A stretch of DNA of 64,000 bases from Streptomyces spororaveus. GTDB lineage: Bacteria > Actinomycetota > Actinomycetes > Streptomycetales > Streptomycetaceae. The stretch lies in assembly GCF_016755875.1 (NCBI RefSeq), contig NZ_BNED01000005.1, forward strand, positions 4,292,001 through 4,356,000, read 5' to 3'. The position numbers and the translations under genes were made by a program. Below, piece by piece: positions 34,611 through 44,640 of this stretch. The notes beneath the pieces are model-generated. The model made no database searches, was not told the DNA's origin, and saw nothing but the letters and a program-made list of their open reading frames with translations. The stretch's first letter is position 1, and every line of letters starts with the position of its first letter.

Positions 34611-35935
34611 CCCCCACGAACTCCGCCGAGCAGGCCCTCGACGAGGCCCTGGCGCTGGTCAGCCGCGCCCCCGAGGGCGGCGGCGGTGGCGGCACGGGCG
34701 GCGGCGCGGGCGGTCACCGCGCGGCCGGCTGGCAGCGGGCCCGGGACATCGCCGCCCACGCCGGGAGCACCGTGCGGGCCCGGACCCACCGCGTGCCCCT
34801 CGCGGACGCCCTCGGCGAGGTCCTGGCCACCCCCCTGGACGCGCTGACCGACCTGCCGTCCTTCGACACCTCCGCCATGGACGGCTGGGCCGTCGCGGGC
34901 CCCGGCCCCTGGAGCGTGCGCAGCGGCGGGAGTGTCCTGGCCGGCTCCGAGCGGCCCGAGCCCCTCACGGACGGCGAGGCCGTACGGATCGCCACCGGCG
35001 CCCGGATCCCCGCCGACGCCACCGCCGTCATCCGCAGCGAGCACTGCCGCGAGGCCGGCACCCAGCTCTTCGCCGACCGGCCCGTCCTCACCGGCCAGGA
35101 CATCCGCCCGCGGGGCCAGGAGTGCCGCTCCGGCGACCTGCTGCTGCCCGCAGGCTCCCTGGTCACCCCGGCCGTGCTGGGGCTCGCCGCGGCCGCCGGG
35201 TACGACGAGCTGACCACCCGGCCCCGCCCCCGCGTGGAGATCCTGGTGCTCGGCGACGAACTGCTCACCGAGGGCCGTCCGCACGAAGGGCTGGTGCGCG
35301 ACGCCCTCAGCCCCATGCTCGGGCCCTGGATCGGCCGCCTCGGCGCCGAGGTCATCGGCACGCGGCGGCTCGGCGACGACCCGGCGGGGGCCGCGGCCCT
35401 GCTCGAGGCCGTCACCACGAGCACCGCCGATGTCCTCATCACCACCGGCGGCACCGCCTCCGGGCCGGTGGACCACGTCCACCCGGTGCTGCGCGAGGCC
35501 GGCGCCGACCTTCTGGTCGACGGGGTGGCGGTACGGCCCGGGCACCCCATGCTGCTGGCCCGCACCGGATCCGGGACGCCCGACGAGCCCGCGGTGCGCC
35601 ATGTGGTCGGGCTCCCCGGCAACCCGCTGGCCGCCGTCTCCGGGCTCCTGACCCTCGCGGAACCGCTGCTGCGCGCCCTCGCCGGCCGCCGCAGGCGCCC
35701 CCGCTACACCGCGCCGGTGCAGGGCGACGTACCCGGCCACCCCTACGACACCCGGCTGGTCCCGGTCCTGCTGAGCGACGAGCACGCGGTGCCGCTGCGC
35801 TACCACGGACCTGCGATGCTGCGCGGGGTGGCCGCCGCCGACGCGCTGGCCGTCGTACCGCCCAAGGGCGCGCGGTCCGGGCAGGAACTGGAGATCCTCG
35901 ATCTGCCCTGGGCTTCTGGAGGATGTTTCACGTGA
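34607..35935 (+). CDS. moeA: Molybdopterin molybdotransferase MoeA
   Basis: A 442-residue MoeA, which inserts molybdate into adenylylated molybdopterin. Domain markers: PSFDTSAMDGWAV (substrate loop), IATGARIPADATAVIRSE, IRPRGQECRSGDLLLPAG and the MoCF/MogA-like domain with VLGDELLTEG, ITTGGTASGPVDHV and HVVGLPGNPLAAVSG. The N-terminal 45 residues, with a polyglycine stretch, precede the conserved RARDIAAH start. The ATG at 34607 overlaps mobA. Its stop lies within a parS palindrome shared with the start of the potassium-channel gene. With mobA it makes the Mo-cofactor branch of this region; no molybdoenzyme gene is nearby. Confidence 0.93.
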   Translation: MTPTNSAEQALDEALALVSRAPEGGGGGGTGGGAGGHRAAGWQRARDIAAHAGSTVRARTHRVPLADALGEVLATPLDALTDLPSFDTSAMDGWAVAGPGPWSVRSGGSVLAGSERPEPLTDGEAVRIATGARIPADATAVIRSEHCREAGTQLFADRPVLTGQDIRPRGQECRSGDLLLPAGSLVTPAVLGLAAAAGYDELTTRPRPRVEILVLGDELLTEGRPHEGLVRDALSPMLGPWIGRLGAEVIGTRRLGDDPAGAAALLEAVTTSTADVLITTGGTASGPVDHVHPVLREAGADLLVDGVAVRPGHPMLLARTGSGTPDEPAVRHVVGLPGNPLAAVSGLLTLAEPLLRALAGRRRRPRYTAPVQGDVPGHPYDTRLVPVLLSDEHAVPLRYHGPAMLRGVAAADALAVVPPKGARSGQELEILDLPWASGGCFT

Positions 35936-35938
35936 AAC
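35925..35938. other. parS, chromosome-segregation site for ParB
   Basis: GTTTCACGTGAAAC is a perfect 14-bp palindrome identical to the core of the ParB-binding parS site; with flanks it reads TGTTTCACGTGAAACT, one base from the 16-bp consensus. It spans the moeA stop (35933-35935) and the GTG start of the channel gene (35932), so it is embedded in coding DNA. In Streptomyces, parS sites cluster around oriC, which suggests this window lies near the origin. Confidence 0.88.
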
Positions 35939-37023
35939 TGCACGGCCAGGACTCCATGGCCCGCGGCGCCGACGAGAAGCTCGTATCCCGGCGCATCAAG
36001 CTGCCCAAACGCGTGGTCGAGGCTCCGCTGAGCCAGGTCGGCAAGCGTCTGCTGATGGCTCTGTTCGTGCTCTTCCTGACGGTCTTCGTCGTGTGGCTGG
36101 ACCGCGACGGCTACCACGACAACGCGAACGAGCAGGTCGATCTCCTCGACTGCTTCTACTACGCGACGGTGACGCTGTCCACGACCGGCTACGGCGACAT
36201 CGTGCCGTACAGCGACAGCGCACGGCTGATCAACATCCTGGTGATCACGCCGCTGCGCGTGCTGTTCCTGATCATCCTGGTCGGTACCACCCTGGAAGTC
36301 CTGACGGAGCGGACGAGGGAAGAGTGGCGGCTGAAGCGCTGGAGGAAGAACTTGCGTGACCACACGGTCGTCGTCGGCTTCGGTACGAAGGGCCGCTCGG
36401 CCCTTCTGACGCTGCTGGCCACCGGCCTCTCGAAGGAGCAGGTCGTCATCGTCGACCCCAGCGCCAAGGTGATCGACACGGCCAACGCGGAGGGGTTCAC
36501 GGGCGTGGTCGGCGACGCCACCCGCTCCGACGTCCTGCTCCGCGCCGAGCTGCAGAAGGCCCGTCAGATCGTCATCGCCACCCAGCGGGACGACACGGCG
36601 GTCCTGGTCACCCTGACCGCCCGGCAGCTCAACCGCGGAGCGAAGATCGTCGCTGCGGTGCGCGAGGAGGAGAACGCCCCGCTGCTGCGGCAGTCCGGGG
36701 CGGACGCGGTCATCACGAGCGCGAGCGCGGCCGGCCGGCTGCTGGGCCTCTCGGTGCTCAGCCCGAGCGCGGGCACCGTGATGGAGGACCTCATCCAGCA
36801 GGGCAGCGGCCTCGACCTCATCGAACGCCCCGCCCGCAAGGCCGAGGTCGGCAAGTCGGTCCGGGACACCGAGGACCTGGTGGTGAGCGTGCTGCGCGGG
36901 CACCGGCTGCTGGCGTACGACGATCCGCACGCGAGCCCGATCCAGCTGACGGACCGTCTCATCACCATCGTGCGGGCGGCTCCGCCGACTTCGCCGCCGG
37001 TGAGGCTGGGACCTGCCGAGTAG
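35932..37023 (+). CDS. Potassium channel with RCK (TrkA-N) regulatory domain
   Basis: A 363-residue ion channel subunit. Two membrane helices flank the pore; the selectivity filter is TLSTTGYGDIVPYSD (TTGYGD), as in MthK-like channels. Helix 1 is LLMALFVLFLTVFVVWL and helix 2 is LINILVITPLRVLFLIILVG. A cytoplasmic RCK/TrkA-N Rossmann domain begins at HTVVVGFGTKGRSALLTLL (GxGxxG) and ends near residue 270. A smaller TrkA-C-like part follows. The GTG at 35932 overlaps moeA (GTGA), with GGAGG nine bases upstream; a later in-frame ATG at 35956 is possible. It conducts K+ under nucleotide or ion control. The start codon sits within the parS palindrome. Confidence 0.9.
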   Translation: MKLHGQDSMARGADEKLVSRRIKLPKRVVEAPLSQVGKRLLMALFVLFLTVFVVWLDRDGYHDNANEQVDLLDCFYYATVTLSTTGYGDIVPYSDSARLINILVITPLRVLFLIILVGTTLEVLTERTREEWRLKRWRKNLRDHTVVVGFGTKGRSALLTLLATGLSKEQVVIVDPSAKVIDTANAEGFTGVVGDATRSDVLLRAELQKARQIVIATQRDDTAVLVTLTARQLNRGAKIVAAVREEENAPLLRQSGADAVITSASAAGRLLGLSVLSPSAGTVMEDLIQQGSGLDLIERPARKAEVGKSVRDTEDLVVSVLRGHRLLAYDDPHASPIQLTDRLITIVRAAPPTSPPVRLGPAE

Positions 37024-37049
37024 CCGCGCCGTGGCGTAGCCTCCGGGCC

Positions 37050-38027
37050 ATGCATGCGATCACCATCGAGCAGCCCGGCGGCCCCGAGGCCCTCGTCTGG
37101 GCCGACGTACCCGATCCGGTGCCGGGCGAGGGCGAGGTCCTCGTCGAGGTCGCGGCGAGCGCCGTGAACCGCGCCGACGTACTCCAGCGACAGGGGTTCT
37201 ACGATCCGCCGCCCGGCGCCTCGCGCCATCCGGGGCTGGAGTGCTCCGGGCGGATCGCCGCACTGGGGCCGGGGGTGTCCGGCTGGTCCGTGGGCGACGA
37301 GGTGTGCGCCCTGCTGGCGGGCGGCGGATACGCGGAGCGGGTGGCCGTGCCGGCGGGCCAGCTGCTGCCGGTCCCGGCGGGCGTGGACCTGGTGACGGCG
37401 GCCGCGCTGCCCGAGGTCGTCACGACGGTGTGGTCCAACGTGTTCATGGTGGCCGGACTGCGCCCCGGCGAGACCCTGCTGGTGCACGGCGGGTCCAGCG
37501 GGATCGGGACGATGGCGATCCAGCTGGCCAAGGCCGTGGGCGCGACGGTCGCCGTGACGGCGGGCGGCCCGGACAAACTGGCGCACTGCAAGGAGCTGGG
37601 CGCGGACATCCTGATCGACTACCGCGAGCAGGACTTCGTGGCCGCGCTGCGCGAGGCGACGGGCGGGGCCGGGGCGGACGTGATCCTGGACATCATGGGC
37701 GCGAAGTACCTCGCCCGGAACGTGGACGCCCTGGCCGTGAACGGGCGGCTCGCGGTCATCGGTCTCCAGGGCGGGGTGAAGGCCGAGCTGAACCTCGCAG
37801 CGCTGCTGGCCAAGCGGGCGGCGATCACCGCCACCTCGCTGCGCGCGCGCCCGCTGGAGGAGAAGGCGGCCATCGTCGCCGCCGTACGCGAGCACGTGTG
37901 GCCGCTGGTGGCTGCGGGCCGGATCCGCCCGGTGGTCCACGCGGCGTTCCCGATGCGGGATGCCGCCGAGGCCCACCGGGTCCTGGAATCCAGCGCCCAC
38001 GTGGGCAAGCTGCTGCTCACGGTGTGA
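37050..38027 (+). CDS. NAD(P)H:quinone oxidoreductase, zinc-free MDR superfamily
   Basis: A 325-residue medium-chain dehydrogenase/reductase of the QOR/PIG3 type. It lacks the structural-zinc cysteines. The N-terminal GroES-like domain includes AASAVNRADVLQRQGFYDPPPGAS and HPGLECSGRIAALG, and the Rossmann domain has LLVHGGSSGIGTMAIQLAKAVGA. Such enzymes reduce quinones or enones with NADPH. The ATG at 37050 has TAGCCT seven bases upstream and no Shine-Dalgarno, fitting a leaderless transcript. A bidirectional hairpin follows at 38067-38091, before the convergent bkd operon 2. Confidence 0.92.
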   Translation: MHAITIEQPGGPEALVWADVPDPVPGEGEVLVEVAASAVNRADVLQRQGFYDPPPGASRHPGLECSGRIAALGPGVSGWSVGDEVCALLAGGGYAERVAVPAGQLLPVPAGVDLVTAAALPEVVTTVWSNVFMVAGLRPGETLLVHGGSSGIGTMAIQLAKAVGATVAVTAGGPDKLAHCKELGADILIDYREQDFVAALREATGGAGADVILDIMGAKYLARNVDALAVNGRLAVIGLQGGVKAELNLAALLAKRAAITATSLRARPLEEKAAIVAAVREHVWPLVAAGRIRPVVHAAFPMRDAAEAHRVLESSAHVGKLLLTV

Positions 38028-38066
38028 GCCCCGGGGCTCCGCCCCGGATCCCGCGCCCCACACGCC

Positions 38067-38091
38067 GGCGGGGCTGATTTTCAGCCCCGCC
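38067..38091. terminator. Bidirectional hairpin between qor-type gene and bkd operon 2
   Basis: A perfect 11-bp stem (38067-38077 with 38081-38091) closes the loop TTT. It lies in the 73-bp space between two convergent genes and should end both transcripts. Confidence 0.8.
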
Positions 38092-38100
38092 CGCGCTGAG

Positions 38101-39434
38101 CTACAGGCTGCGCAGCAGGACCGCCGGGGATTCCACGCAGTCGGCGACGTAGCGCAGGAAGCCGCCCGCCGTGCCGCCGTCGCACACCCGGTGGTCGAAG
38201 GTCAGCGACAGCTGGACGACCTTGCGGACCGCCAGCTGGCCCTCATGGACCCACGGCTTGTCGATGATCCGGCCCACGCCCAGCATCGCCGCCTCGGGGT
38301 GGTTGATGATCGGCGTGGAGCCGTCGACCCCGAACACCCCGTAGTTGTTCAGCGTGAAGGTGCCGCCGGTCAGATCGGACGGGGCCAGTTTCCCGGCCCG
38401 GGCCAGCTCGGTCAGCCGGGCGAACTCGGCCGACAGGGACTCCGGATTGCGGTGCTGCGCGTCCCGGACCACCGGGACCACCAGGCCCCGCTCGGTCTGC
38501 GCGGCGAAGCCCAGGTGCACCGACGGGAGCCGGACGATCTCCTTGGCCGCGAGGTCCACGGTGGAGTTGAGCTCCGGGTACCGGGCCAGGGCGGCCGTGC
38601 AGATCCGCGCCAGCAGCGCGAGCACCGAGATCTTGGGCCCGCCCACGGCGTTCATCGCGGCCCGGGCGGCCATCAGCTCGGTGGCGTCCGCGTCGACCCA
38701 GCAGGTGGCGTCCGGGATCTCCCGGCGGCTGCGCGACAGCTTCTCGGCGACCGCCCCGCGCACCCCCTTGAGCGGGATCCGCTCGCCCTGTGCCGTCACC
38801 GGCGCCGGCGGCGCGGTGACGGGAGCCGGCTCGGGCGCCCGCAGCGCGGCCAGCGCCGCCTCGACGTCGGCCCGCAGGATCAGTCCTTCGGGCCCGGACC
38901 CGGTGAGGCCGCGCAGGTCGACCCCGCCGTCCTTGGCCAGCTTGCGCACCAGCGGCGAGATCACCGGCACCGGTCCGGCCGGAACCGCAGGAGCGGCCGG
39001 AGCGGCCGGAGCGGCCGGAGCGGCCGGAGCGGCGACGGCGGGTGCCGAGACCGCGGCGGTGACGGGTCGCACCCGTCGCCGACGCGCCGGACGCGAGTGG
39101 TCCTCGCCGTAACCGATCAGCGGCCGGGGCACATTGCCGGAGCCCTCGGCCTCGGGCGCCTGCGCGGCCGGTGCCTCCGGGAGCGACACGGCCCCCACCG
39201 CCACGGTGATCAGCGGTGCTCCGACGGGCAGTTCCGTGCCCTCCTCCCCGAAACGGGCGGTGACCACACCGCCGTAGGGGCACGGAACCTCCACCATCGC
39301 CTTGGCCGTCTCGACCTCGACCACCGGCTGGTCGATGGCGACGACATCGCCCACGGCCACCAGCCAGCGGACGATCTCGGCCTCGGTCAGGCCCTCCCCG
39401 AGATCGGGAAGCTTGAATTCCATTACCTGCGGCA

Positions 39435-39435
<1 letters not shown>
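38101..39435 (-). CDS. Branched-chain alpha-keto acid dehydrogenase E2, copy 2
   Basis: A 444-residue dihydrolipoamide acyltransferase. It has a lipoyl domain (Lys45 in VETAKAMVEV), an Ala/Pro linker that includes five nine-base gagcggccg repeats (38991-39035), and the subunit-binding domain (SPLVRKLAKDGGVDLRGLTGSG). The catalytic domain has the active-site segment LTFDHRVCDGGTAGGF. It differs clearly from copy 1 in the linker and the active-site flanks, so it is an old duplication, not a recent one. The ATG at 39435 overlaps the E1beta stop (TGATG). It is the last gene of the operon, ended by a shared hairpin. It should make branched acyl-CoA from 2-oxo acids of Val, Ile and Leu. Confidence 0.93.
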
Positions 39436-40450
<1,015 letters not shown>

Positions 40451-40454
<4 letters not shown>

Positions 40455-41587
40455 GCCTGGTCCTCGGCTTCCAGCTCTGCGCGCAGCATGGCCGCCTGCT
40501 CCCGCAGCCGGTCCGTCTGCTCCGCGTACACGTGCGCGAACAGGTCCATCGGGTCCACCACCGGGTCCGCGTTCATCCCCTCGCGGAGCGCCGCCGCCAT
40601 CGTCTCGGCATCGTCGCGCACCGCCTGGATCGCCGTTTCGTCGATGATCCCGCGGGCGGTCAGCTCACGCTCCAGCAGATCGACCGGGTCGTGCGCCTTC
40701 CAGGCCTCGACCTCCGCGTCACCGCGGTAGCGGGTCGCGTCGTCGGCGTTCGTGTGGGCTTCCATCCGGTACGTGACGGCCTCGATCAGGGTGGGACCGC
40801 CACCGGCCCGGGCCCGCCGGACCGCCTCGGTCAGCACCTCGTGCATGGCCGCGATGTCGTTGCCGTCGACCAGCCGGCCGGGCATCCCGTACCCGACGGC
40901 CTTGTGGGCGAGCGTCGGGGCGGCGGTCTGCTTGGCGAGCGGGACGGATATCGCGAAGCCGTTGTTCTGCACGAGGAAGACCACCGGGGCCTGCCAGACG
41001 GCGGCGAAGTTCAGCGCCTCGTGGAAGTCGCCCTCGCTGGTGCCGCCGTCGCCGACCATGGCGAGGGCGACGACGTCGTCGCCGCGCAGCCGGGCCGCGT
41101 GCGCCAGGCCCACCGCGTGCGGCAGCTGGGTGGCGAGCGGCGTCGAGAGCGGGGCGATGCGGTGCTCGCGCGGGTCGTATCCGGTGTGCCAGTCGCCGCG
41201 CAGCAGGGTCAGTGCCTGTACGGGGTCCAGTCCGCGCGCCACGGCCGCCAGGGTGTCCCGGTAGCTCGGGAACAGCCAGTCCTGCTCCTCCAGGACCAGT
41301 GCGGCCGCGATCTCGCAGGCCTCCTGGCCGACGGTGGAGGGGTACACGGCGAGCCGGCCCTGCTTGGTGAGCGCCGTGGCCTGGGCGTTGTACCGCCGGC
41401 CGCGCACCAGCTCGGCGTAGCAGCGGCGCATCAGCTCCGGGTCGAGCCGGTCCGCCGCCTCGGTGCCCAGCACCCGGTAGGGCTCGGGGTCCGGAAGCAG
41501 CGGCGCGGCATCCGTACGGGGGCTCCAGGCGGGCGGCGGGGTGGAACGGTGGGACGCACCGGCACCGGGCAGCTCTTGGACCGTCAT
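40451..41587 (-). CDS. Branched-chain alpha-keto acid dehydrogenase E1 alpha, copy 2
   Basis: A 378-residue E1 alpha. The TPP-binding motif runs from MVGDGGTSEGDFHEA to LVQNNGFAIS. YRMEAHTNADDATRYRGD corresponds to the phosphorylation loop. The fold block is TVGQEACEIAAALVL. The start ATG at 41587 has GAGGAGGTG 13 bases upstream; the GTG at 41599 overlaps that ribosome-binding sequence and is rejected. It heads operon 2. An ACCGA-N4-TCGGT inverted repeat lies 64 bp upstream of the start, in the region shared with the divergent Lrp regulator, so control by the PaaR-type TetR protein is plausible. Confidence 0.94.
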
Positions 41588-41650
41588 GGCGGCGTACACC
41601 TCCTCGTGGGAAGCGGGCAGGGGGTGCCCCGGGTGTGAGGCCCCTCACCT

Positions 41651-41664
41651 ACCGATTGTTCGGT
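41651..41664. promoter_or_regulatory. PaaR-type operator upstream of bkd operon 2
   Basis: ACCGATTGTTCGGT has perfect ACCGA/TCGGT arms around four bases. The same arms recur upstream of paaN (44572-44585) and paaA (50739-50752). It lies between bkd E1alpha and the lrp-type gene and may control either or both. That TetR at 42421-43008 is the binder is inferred from proximity and from TetR sites of this length. Confidence 0.62.
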
Positions 41665-41765
41665 TGTCTGCGCAATTTGGCTACAGGCGACTCCAGGCTG
41701 TGGACAAACGGGCGCCGGAGCCCTGGGATGGATGCAGGACGTCCAGGAGAGGGAGGCATCGGGCA

Positions 41766-42338
41766 ATGCCGGATGAACAAATGGCCGGAACGGGTCCTGC
41801 ACCGGCTGCGCCGGGGGGCGCACCGGGAGCCACGGGAGGCCCGCCCGTCACACCCCGTCCCCTGGATCCGATCGACCGGTCGATCATGCGGCTGCTCCAG
41901 GCGGACGGCCGGGCGTCGATACGTTCGGTGGCGGAGCAGGTGCACGTCTCGCGGGCGAACGCCTACGCCCGGATCAACCGGCTGATCGACGACGGGGTGA
42001 TCCGCGGGTTCACTGCCCGCGTCAACCACGAACGCGCCGGTCAGGGCGCCTCCGCCTACATCACCCTGAAGATCGTCCAGAACTCCTGGCGCACGGTCCG
42101 CGAGCAGCTGCGCGAGCTCCCCGGCGCCGCGCACATCGCGCTGGTCAGCGGCGACTTCGACGTCCTGCTGCTGGTGCACACCCCGGACAACCGGACCCTG
42201 CGCGAGCTGGTCCTGACCCGGCTCCAGGCCATCCCGGAGGTCCTCTCCACGCGCACGCTGCTGGTCTTCGAGGAAACGGATCTCCTGGACTCCGGACGGG
42301 GTCCGGGCGGCGGCGCTCCGGCGTTCGGCGAGGAGTAG
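41766..42338 (+). CDS. Lrp/AsnC-family regulator, likely controller of bkd operon 2
   Basis: A 190-residue feast/famine regulator. After a 30-residue Pro/Gly/Ala tail, the HTH is LDPIDRSIMRLLQADGRASIRSVAEQVHVSRANAYARINRLIDDGVI. The RAM/AsnC ligand domain includes AYITLKIVQNSWRTVREQLRELPGAAHIALVSGDFDVLLLV. The ATG at 41766 has GGGAGG about ten bases upstream. It is divergent from bkd operon 2 over about 180 bp, the classic BkdR-type arrangement in which branched-chain amino acids act as ligands. A TetR-type operator also lies in that space, so two regulators may meet here. Confidence 0.9.
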   Translation: MPDEQMAGTGPAPAAPGGAPGATGGPPVTPRPLDPIDRSIMRLLQADGRASIRSVAEQVHVSRANAYARINRLIDDGVIRGFTARVNHERAGQGASAYITLKIVQNSWRTVREQLRELPGAAHIALVSGDFDVLLLVHTPDNRTLRELVLTRLQAIPEVLSTRTLLVFEETDLLDSGRGPGGGAPAFGEE

Positions 42339-42366
42339 GCCGTCCGGGGGACCCGGGGGACGACAG

Positions 42367-42405
42367 AGCCCCCGGTACGGCCGTACGGCGGCGTTGCCGG
42401 GGGCT
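42367..42405. terminator. Hairpin between lrp-type and TetR genes
   Basis: AGCCCCCGG (42367-42375) pairs with CCGGGGGCT (42397-42405) over a 21-base loop that itself has a GTAC/GTAC-type palindrome, and is followed by TTTCT. It lies between convergent genes and can serve both. Confidence 0.7.
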
Positions 42406-42420
42406 TTCTCCGTCCTGGGG

Positions 42421-43008
42421 TCAGCGGGCGGTGCGCAGCCCGTCGAAGGCCATGTGCACGACGGCGTCCGCGAGCTGGTCGGGGCCCGTGCCCGAGTGCG
42501 GGCGGTACCACTCGACCAGGGAGTTGACCATGCCGAAGAGGAGCCGGGTGGCCAGGCGTATGTCCACGTCGGCCCGCAGGTCGCCGTCCGCCGCGGCGGC
42601 CTTGAGCAGGTCGGCGACCGCGTGGTCGAAGTCGCGGCGGCGTTCCAGCGCCCAGCGCTCGGTGCGGGTGTTGCCGCGGACGCGCAGCAGCAGCGTCACG
42701 TACGGCAGCTCGCCGACCAGCACCTCGACCGTGCGGCGCGTGACGTACTCGACGCGCTCGACGGCCCGGCCGCGGACCGCGCCCGGCTCCTCCAGGATCG
42801 CGAAGAGCCCGTCGAGGGCCCGGCTGACGGCCCGCCGCAGCAGTTCCTCCTTGCCCGCGACGTGGTGGTAGATCGAGGACTTCGAGATGCCCGCCGCCTT
42901 GGAGAGGTGCTCCATCGAGGTGCCGTCGTAACCGCGCTCGTTGAAGACCTGGACGGCGACCGACAGCAGCGTCTCGGGGGTGTACGTGTCCCGCTTGACC
43001 GTCGTCAT
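42421..43008 (-). CDS. TetR-family regulator, PaaR-like
   Basis: A 195-residue TetR protein. The HTH is TPETLLSVAVQVFNERGYDGTSMEHLSKAAGISKSSIYHHVAGKEELLRRAV. The C-terminal helical ligand domain has RLATRLLFGMVNSLVEWYRPHSG, a pattern common in acyl-CoA-responsive TetR proteins. Its start overlaps the 3-hydroxyacyl-CoA dehydrogenase stop (ATGA). It lies beside paaH-type and paaN genes, and three matching inverted repeats occur upstream of paaN, paaA and bkd operon 2. This suggests a repressor of phenylacetate genes induced by phenylacetyl-CoA, as for PaaR in other actinobacteria. Ligand and targets are inference. Confidence 0.85.
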   Translation of the reverse strand: MTTVKRDTYTPETLLSVAVQVFNERGYDGTSMEHLSKAAGISKSSIYHHVAGKEELLRRAVSRALDGLFAILEEPGAVRGRAVERVEYVTRRTVEVLVGELPYVTLLLRVRGNTRTERWALERRRDFDHAVADLLKAAAADGDLRADVDIRLATRLLFGMVNSLVEWYRPHSGTGPDQLADAVVHMAFDGLRTAR

Positions 43009-44516
43009 TCGGCCCCCTCCTCGTCTCCGGCGGCGTAGCCCAGCTTGAACAGGGCCAGGGAGGGCGCGTACCGGCCCCCGGGACAGCGCTCGTCGAGGTG
43101 GTGCAGCAGGTCGTAGGCCCAGTCCCGGCCGAGCCGCTCGTGCCATTCGGACGGGCCCACCGGGTAGTTGACGCCGAGCCGCATCGCCGTGTCGATGTCC
43201 TCGGCGGTGGCCGCGCCGCGGGCGACGGCGTCGGCCGTGAGGTCGATCAGCATCGCGACGGTCCGCGCGACGATCATGCCGGGGACGTCGCCGATCACGG
43301 AGACCTGCTTGCCCAGCTTCTGGAAGAGGCCGATGGCCTCGGCGAGGGTCCGCTCGCTGGTGTCCTCGCTCGCGGAGAGCGCGATCCGGGTGGCGCCCCG
43401 GTAGTCGGGCGCGAGGTCGAAGTAGACGACGTCCGCGAACTCCACGGAAGTCTTGCCGTCCGCGAGGACCAGCTGGCCCTCGCCGGGCAGCTGGATGTAC
43501 GGGCCGCCCTGCTCGGTGGCCGCGACCGCGATCCCGGCCTCCTCCAGCAGGTCCACCAGGTCGGCGGCGGGGCCGAGGTCGCCGACGACGGTGACCTTCG
43601 CCGGGGCCTCCTCGGGCCCCGCGGTGTGCGGGAGCGCGGGTTCGGCGTCCGGGCCGTACGGGTACCAGCCGTGGCCGGTCTTGCGGCCGAGGCGGCCCGA
43701 CTGGACGAGGCGGCGCTGGGCGAGGGAGGGGGTGAACTTCGGGCTGCGGAAGAAGGACTCCCACACCGAGCGGGTCACGGCCTCGTTGACGTCCTGGCCG
43801 ATGAGGTCGGTCAGCTGGAAGGGGCCCATCTTGAAGCCGCCGCTCTCGCGGAGCACGGCGTCGATGGTGGCCGGGTCGGCGCCCTGCTCCTCGTACACCG
43901 CGAAGGCCTCGGCGTAGAAGGGGCGGGCGATCCGGTTCACGATGAAACCGGGGGTGTCGGCGCAGCGGACCGGCGTCTTCCCCCAGCCCAGCACGGTGCC
44001 GTACGCGCGCTCGGCGGCGGCCGGGTCGGTCGCGAAACCGCTGACCACCTCGACGAGCGGGAGCAGGGGGGCCGGGTTGAAGAAGTGCAGGCCGAGAAAG
44101 CGGCCGGGGTGCGCGAGCCCGGCGGCGAGCTCGGTGACGGAGAGCGAGGAGGTGTTGGTGGCCAGCAGCGCGTCCGGCGCGAGCACCTCTTCGAGAGCGG
44201 CGAAGAGCGTCTGCTTCACGGTGACGTTCTCGACGACCGCCTCGATGACGAGGGCGGCCCCGGCGAGGTCCGCCAGGTCGGCGGCCGAAGCGATCCGGCC
44301 GATCGCCTCCTCGGCCTCGGCGCGGTCCAGCCGGCCCTTGGCGGCCATCCGGTCGACCCGGTCCTGGACGATGCCGACGCCGTCGGCGGCGAGGGAGGTG
44401 TTGATGTCGTAGATCAGCACGCGGTGACCTGCGAGAAGGGCGACCTGGGCGATGCCCTGTCCCATGGTGCCGGCGCCGACGACCGCCACAGTGCGGGACC
44501 GCTCGATTGCTGTCAT
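43005..44516 (-). CDS. paaH: 3-hydroxyacyl-CoA dehydrogenase, PaaH type
   Basis: A 503-residue enzyme oxidising 3-hydroxyadipyl-CoA and similar 3-hydroxyacyl-CoA with NAD+. The NAD motif is TVAVVGAGTMGQGIAQVALLAGHRVLIYD. The catalytic His region is GLHFFNPAPLLPLVEVVSG, followed by GFIVNRIARPFYAEAFAVYEEQGADPATIDAVLRESGGFKMGPFQLTDLIG. A second 3HCDH C-terminal domain (about residues 400-500, with VNYPVGPSEWHERLG) is typical of the long PaaH form. The ATG at 44516 has GGGAGG nine bases upstream. It is divergent from paaN over 124 bp that include a PaaR-type operator, and coupled to the TetR gene. Confidence 0.9.
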   Translation of the reverse strand: MTAIERSRTVAVVGAGTMGQGIAQVALLAGHRVLIYDINTSLAADGVGIVQDRVDRMAAKGRLDRAEAEEAIGRIASAADLADLAGAALVIEAVVENVTVKQTLFAALEEVLAPDALLATNTSSLSVTELAAGLAHPGRFLGLHFFNPAPLLPLVEVVSGFATDPAAAERAYGTVLGWGKTPVRCADTPGFIVNRIARPFYAEAFAVYEEQGADPATIDAVLRESGGFKMGPFQLTDLIGQDVNEAVTRSVWESFFRSPKFTPSLAQRRLVQSGRLGRKTGHGWYPYGPDAEPALPHTAGPEEAPAKVTVVGDLGPAADLVDLLEEAGIAVAATEQGGPYIQLPGEGQLVLADGKTSVEFADVVYFDLAPDYRGATRIALSASEDTSERTLAEAIGLFQKLGKQVSVIGDVPGMIVARTVAMLIDLTADAVARGAATAEDIDTAMRLGVNYPVGPSEWHERLGRDWAYDLLHHLDERCPGGRYAPSLALFKLGYAAGDEEGAE

Positions 44517-44571
44517 GCCCTGATCCTCCCGCACACGGTTGTCCACAGGTCCGCCGGGCCCTCTTGTCCCG

Positions 44572-44585
44572 ACCGATCGTTCGGT
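44572..44585. promoter_or_regulatory. PaaR-type operator between paaH and paaN
   Basis: ACCGATCGTTCGGT, perfect ACCGA/TCGGT arms over four bases, in the divergent promoter region. It is exactly the reverse complement of the site upstream of paaA at 50739-50752, which supports one regulator for both catabolic units. Confidence 0.75.
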
Positions 44586-44640
44586 TACTCTAACTCCAGT
44601 CTGCTCTTCTTCGCCCGGCTCAACGAGGAGTTGGTCCCTG

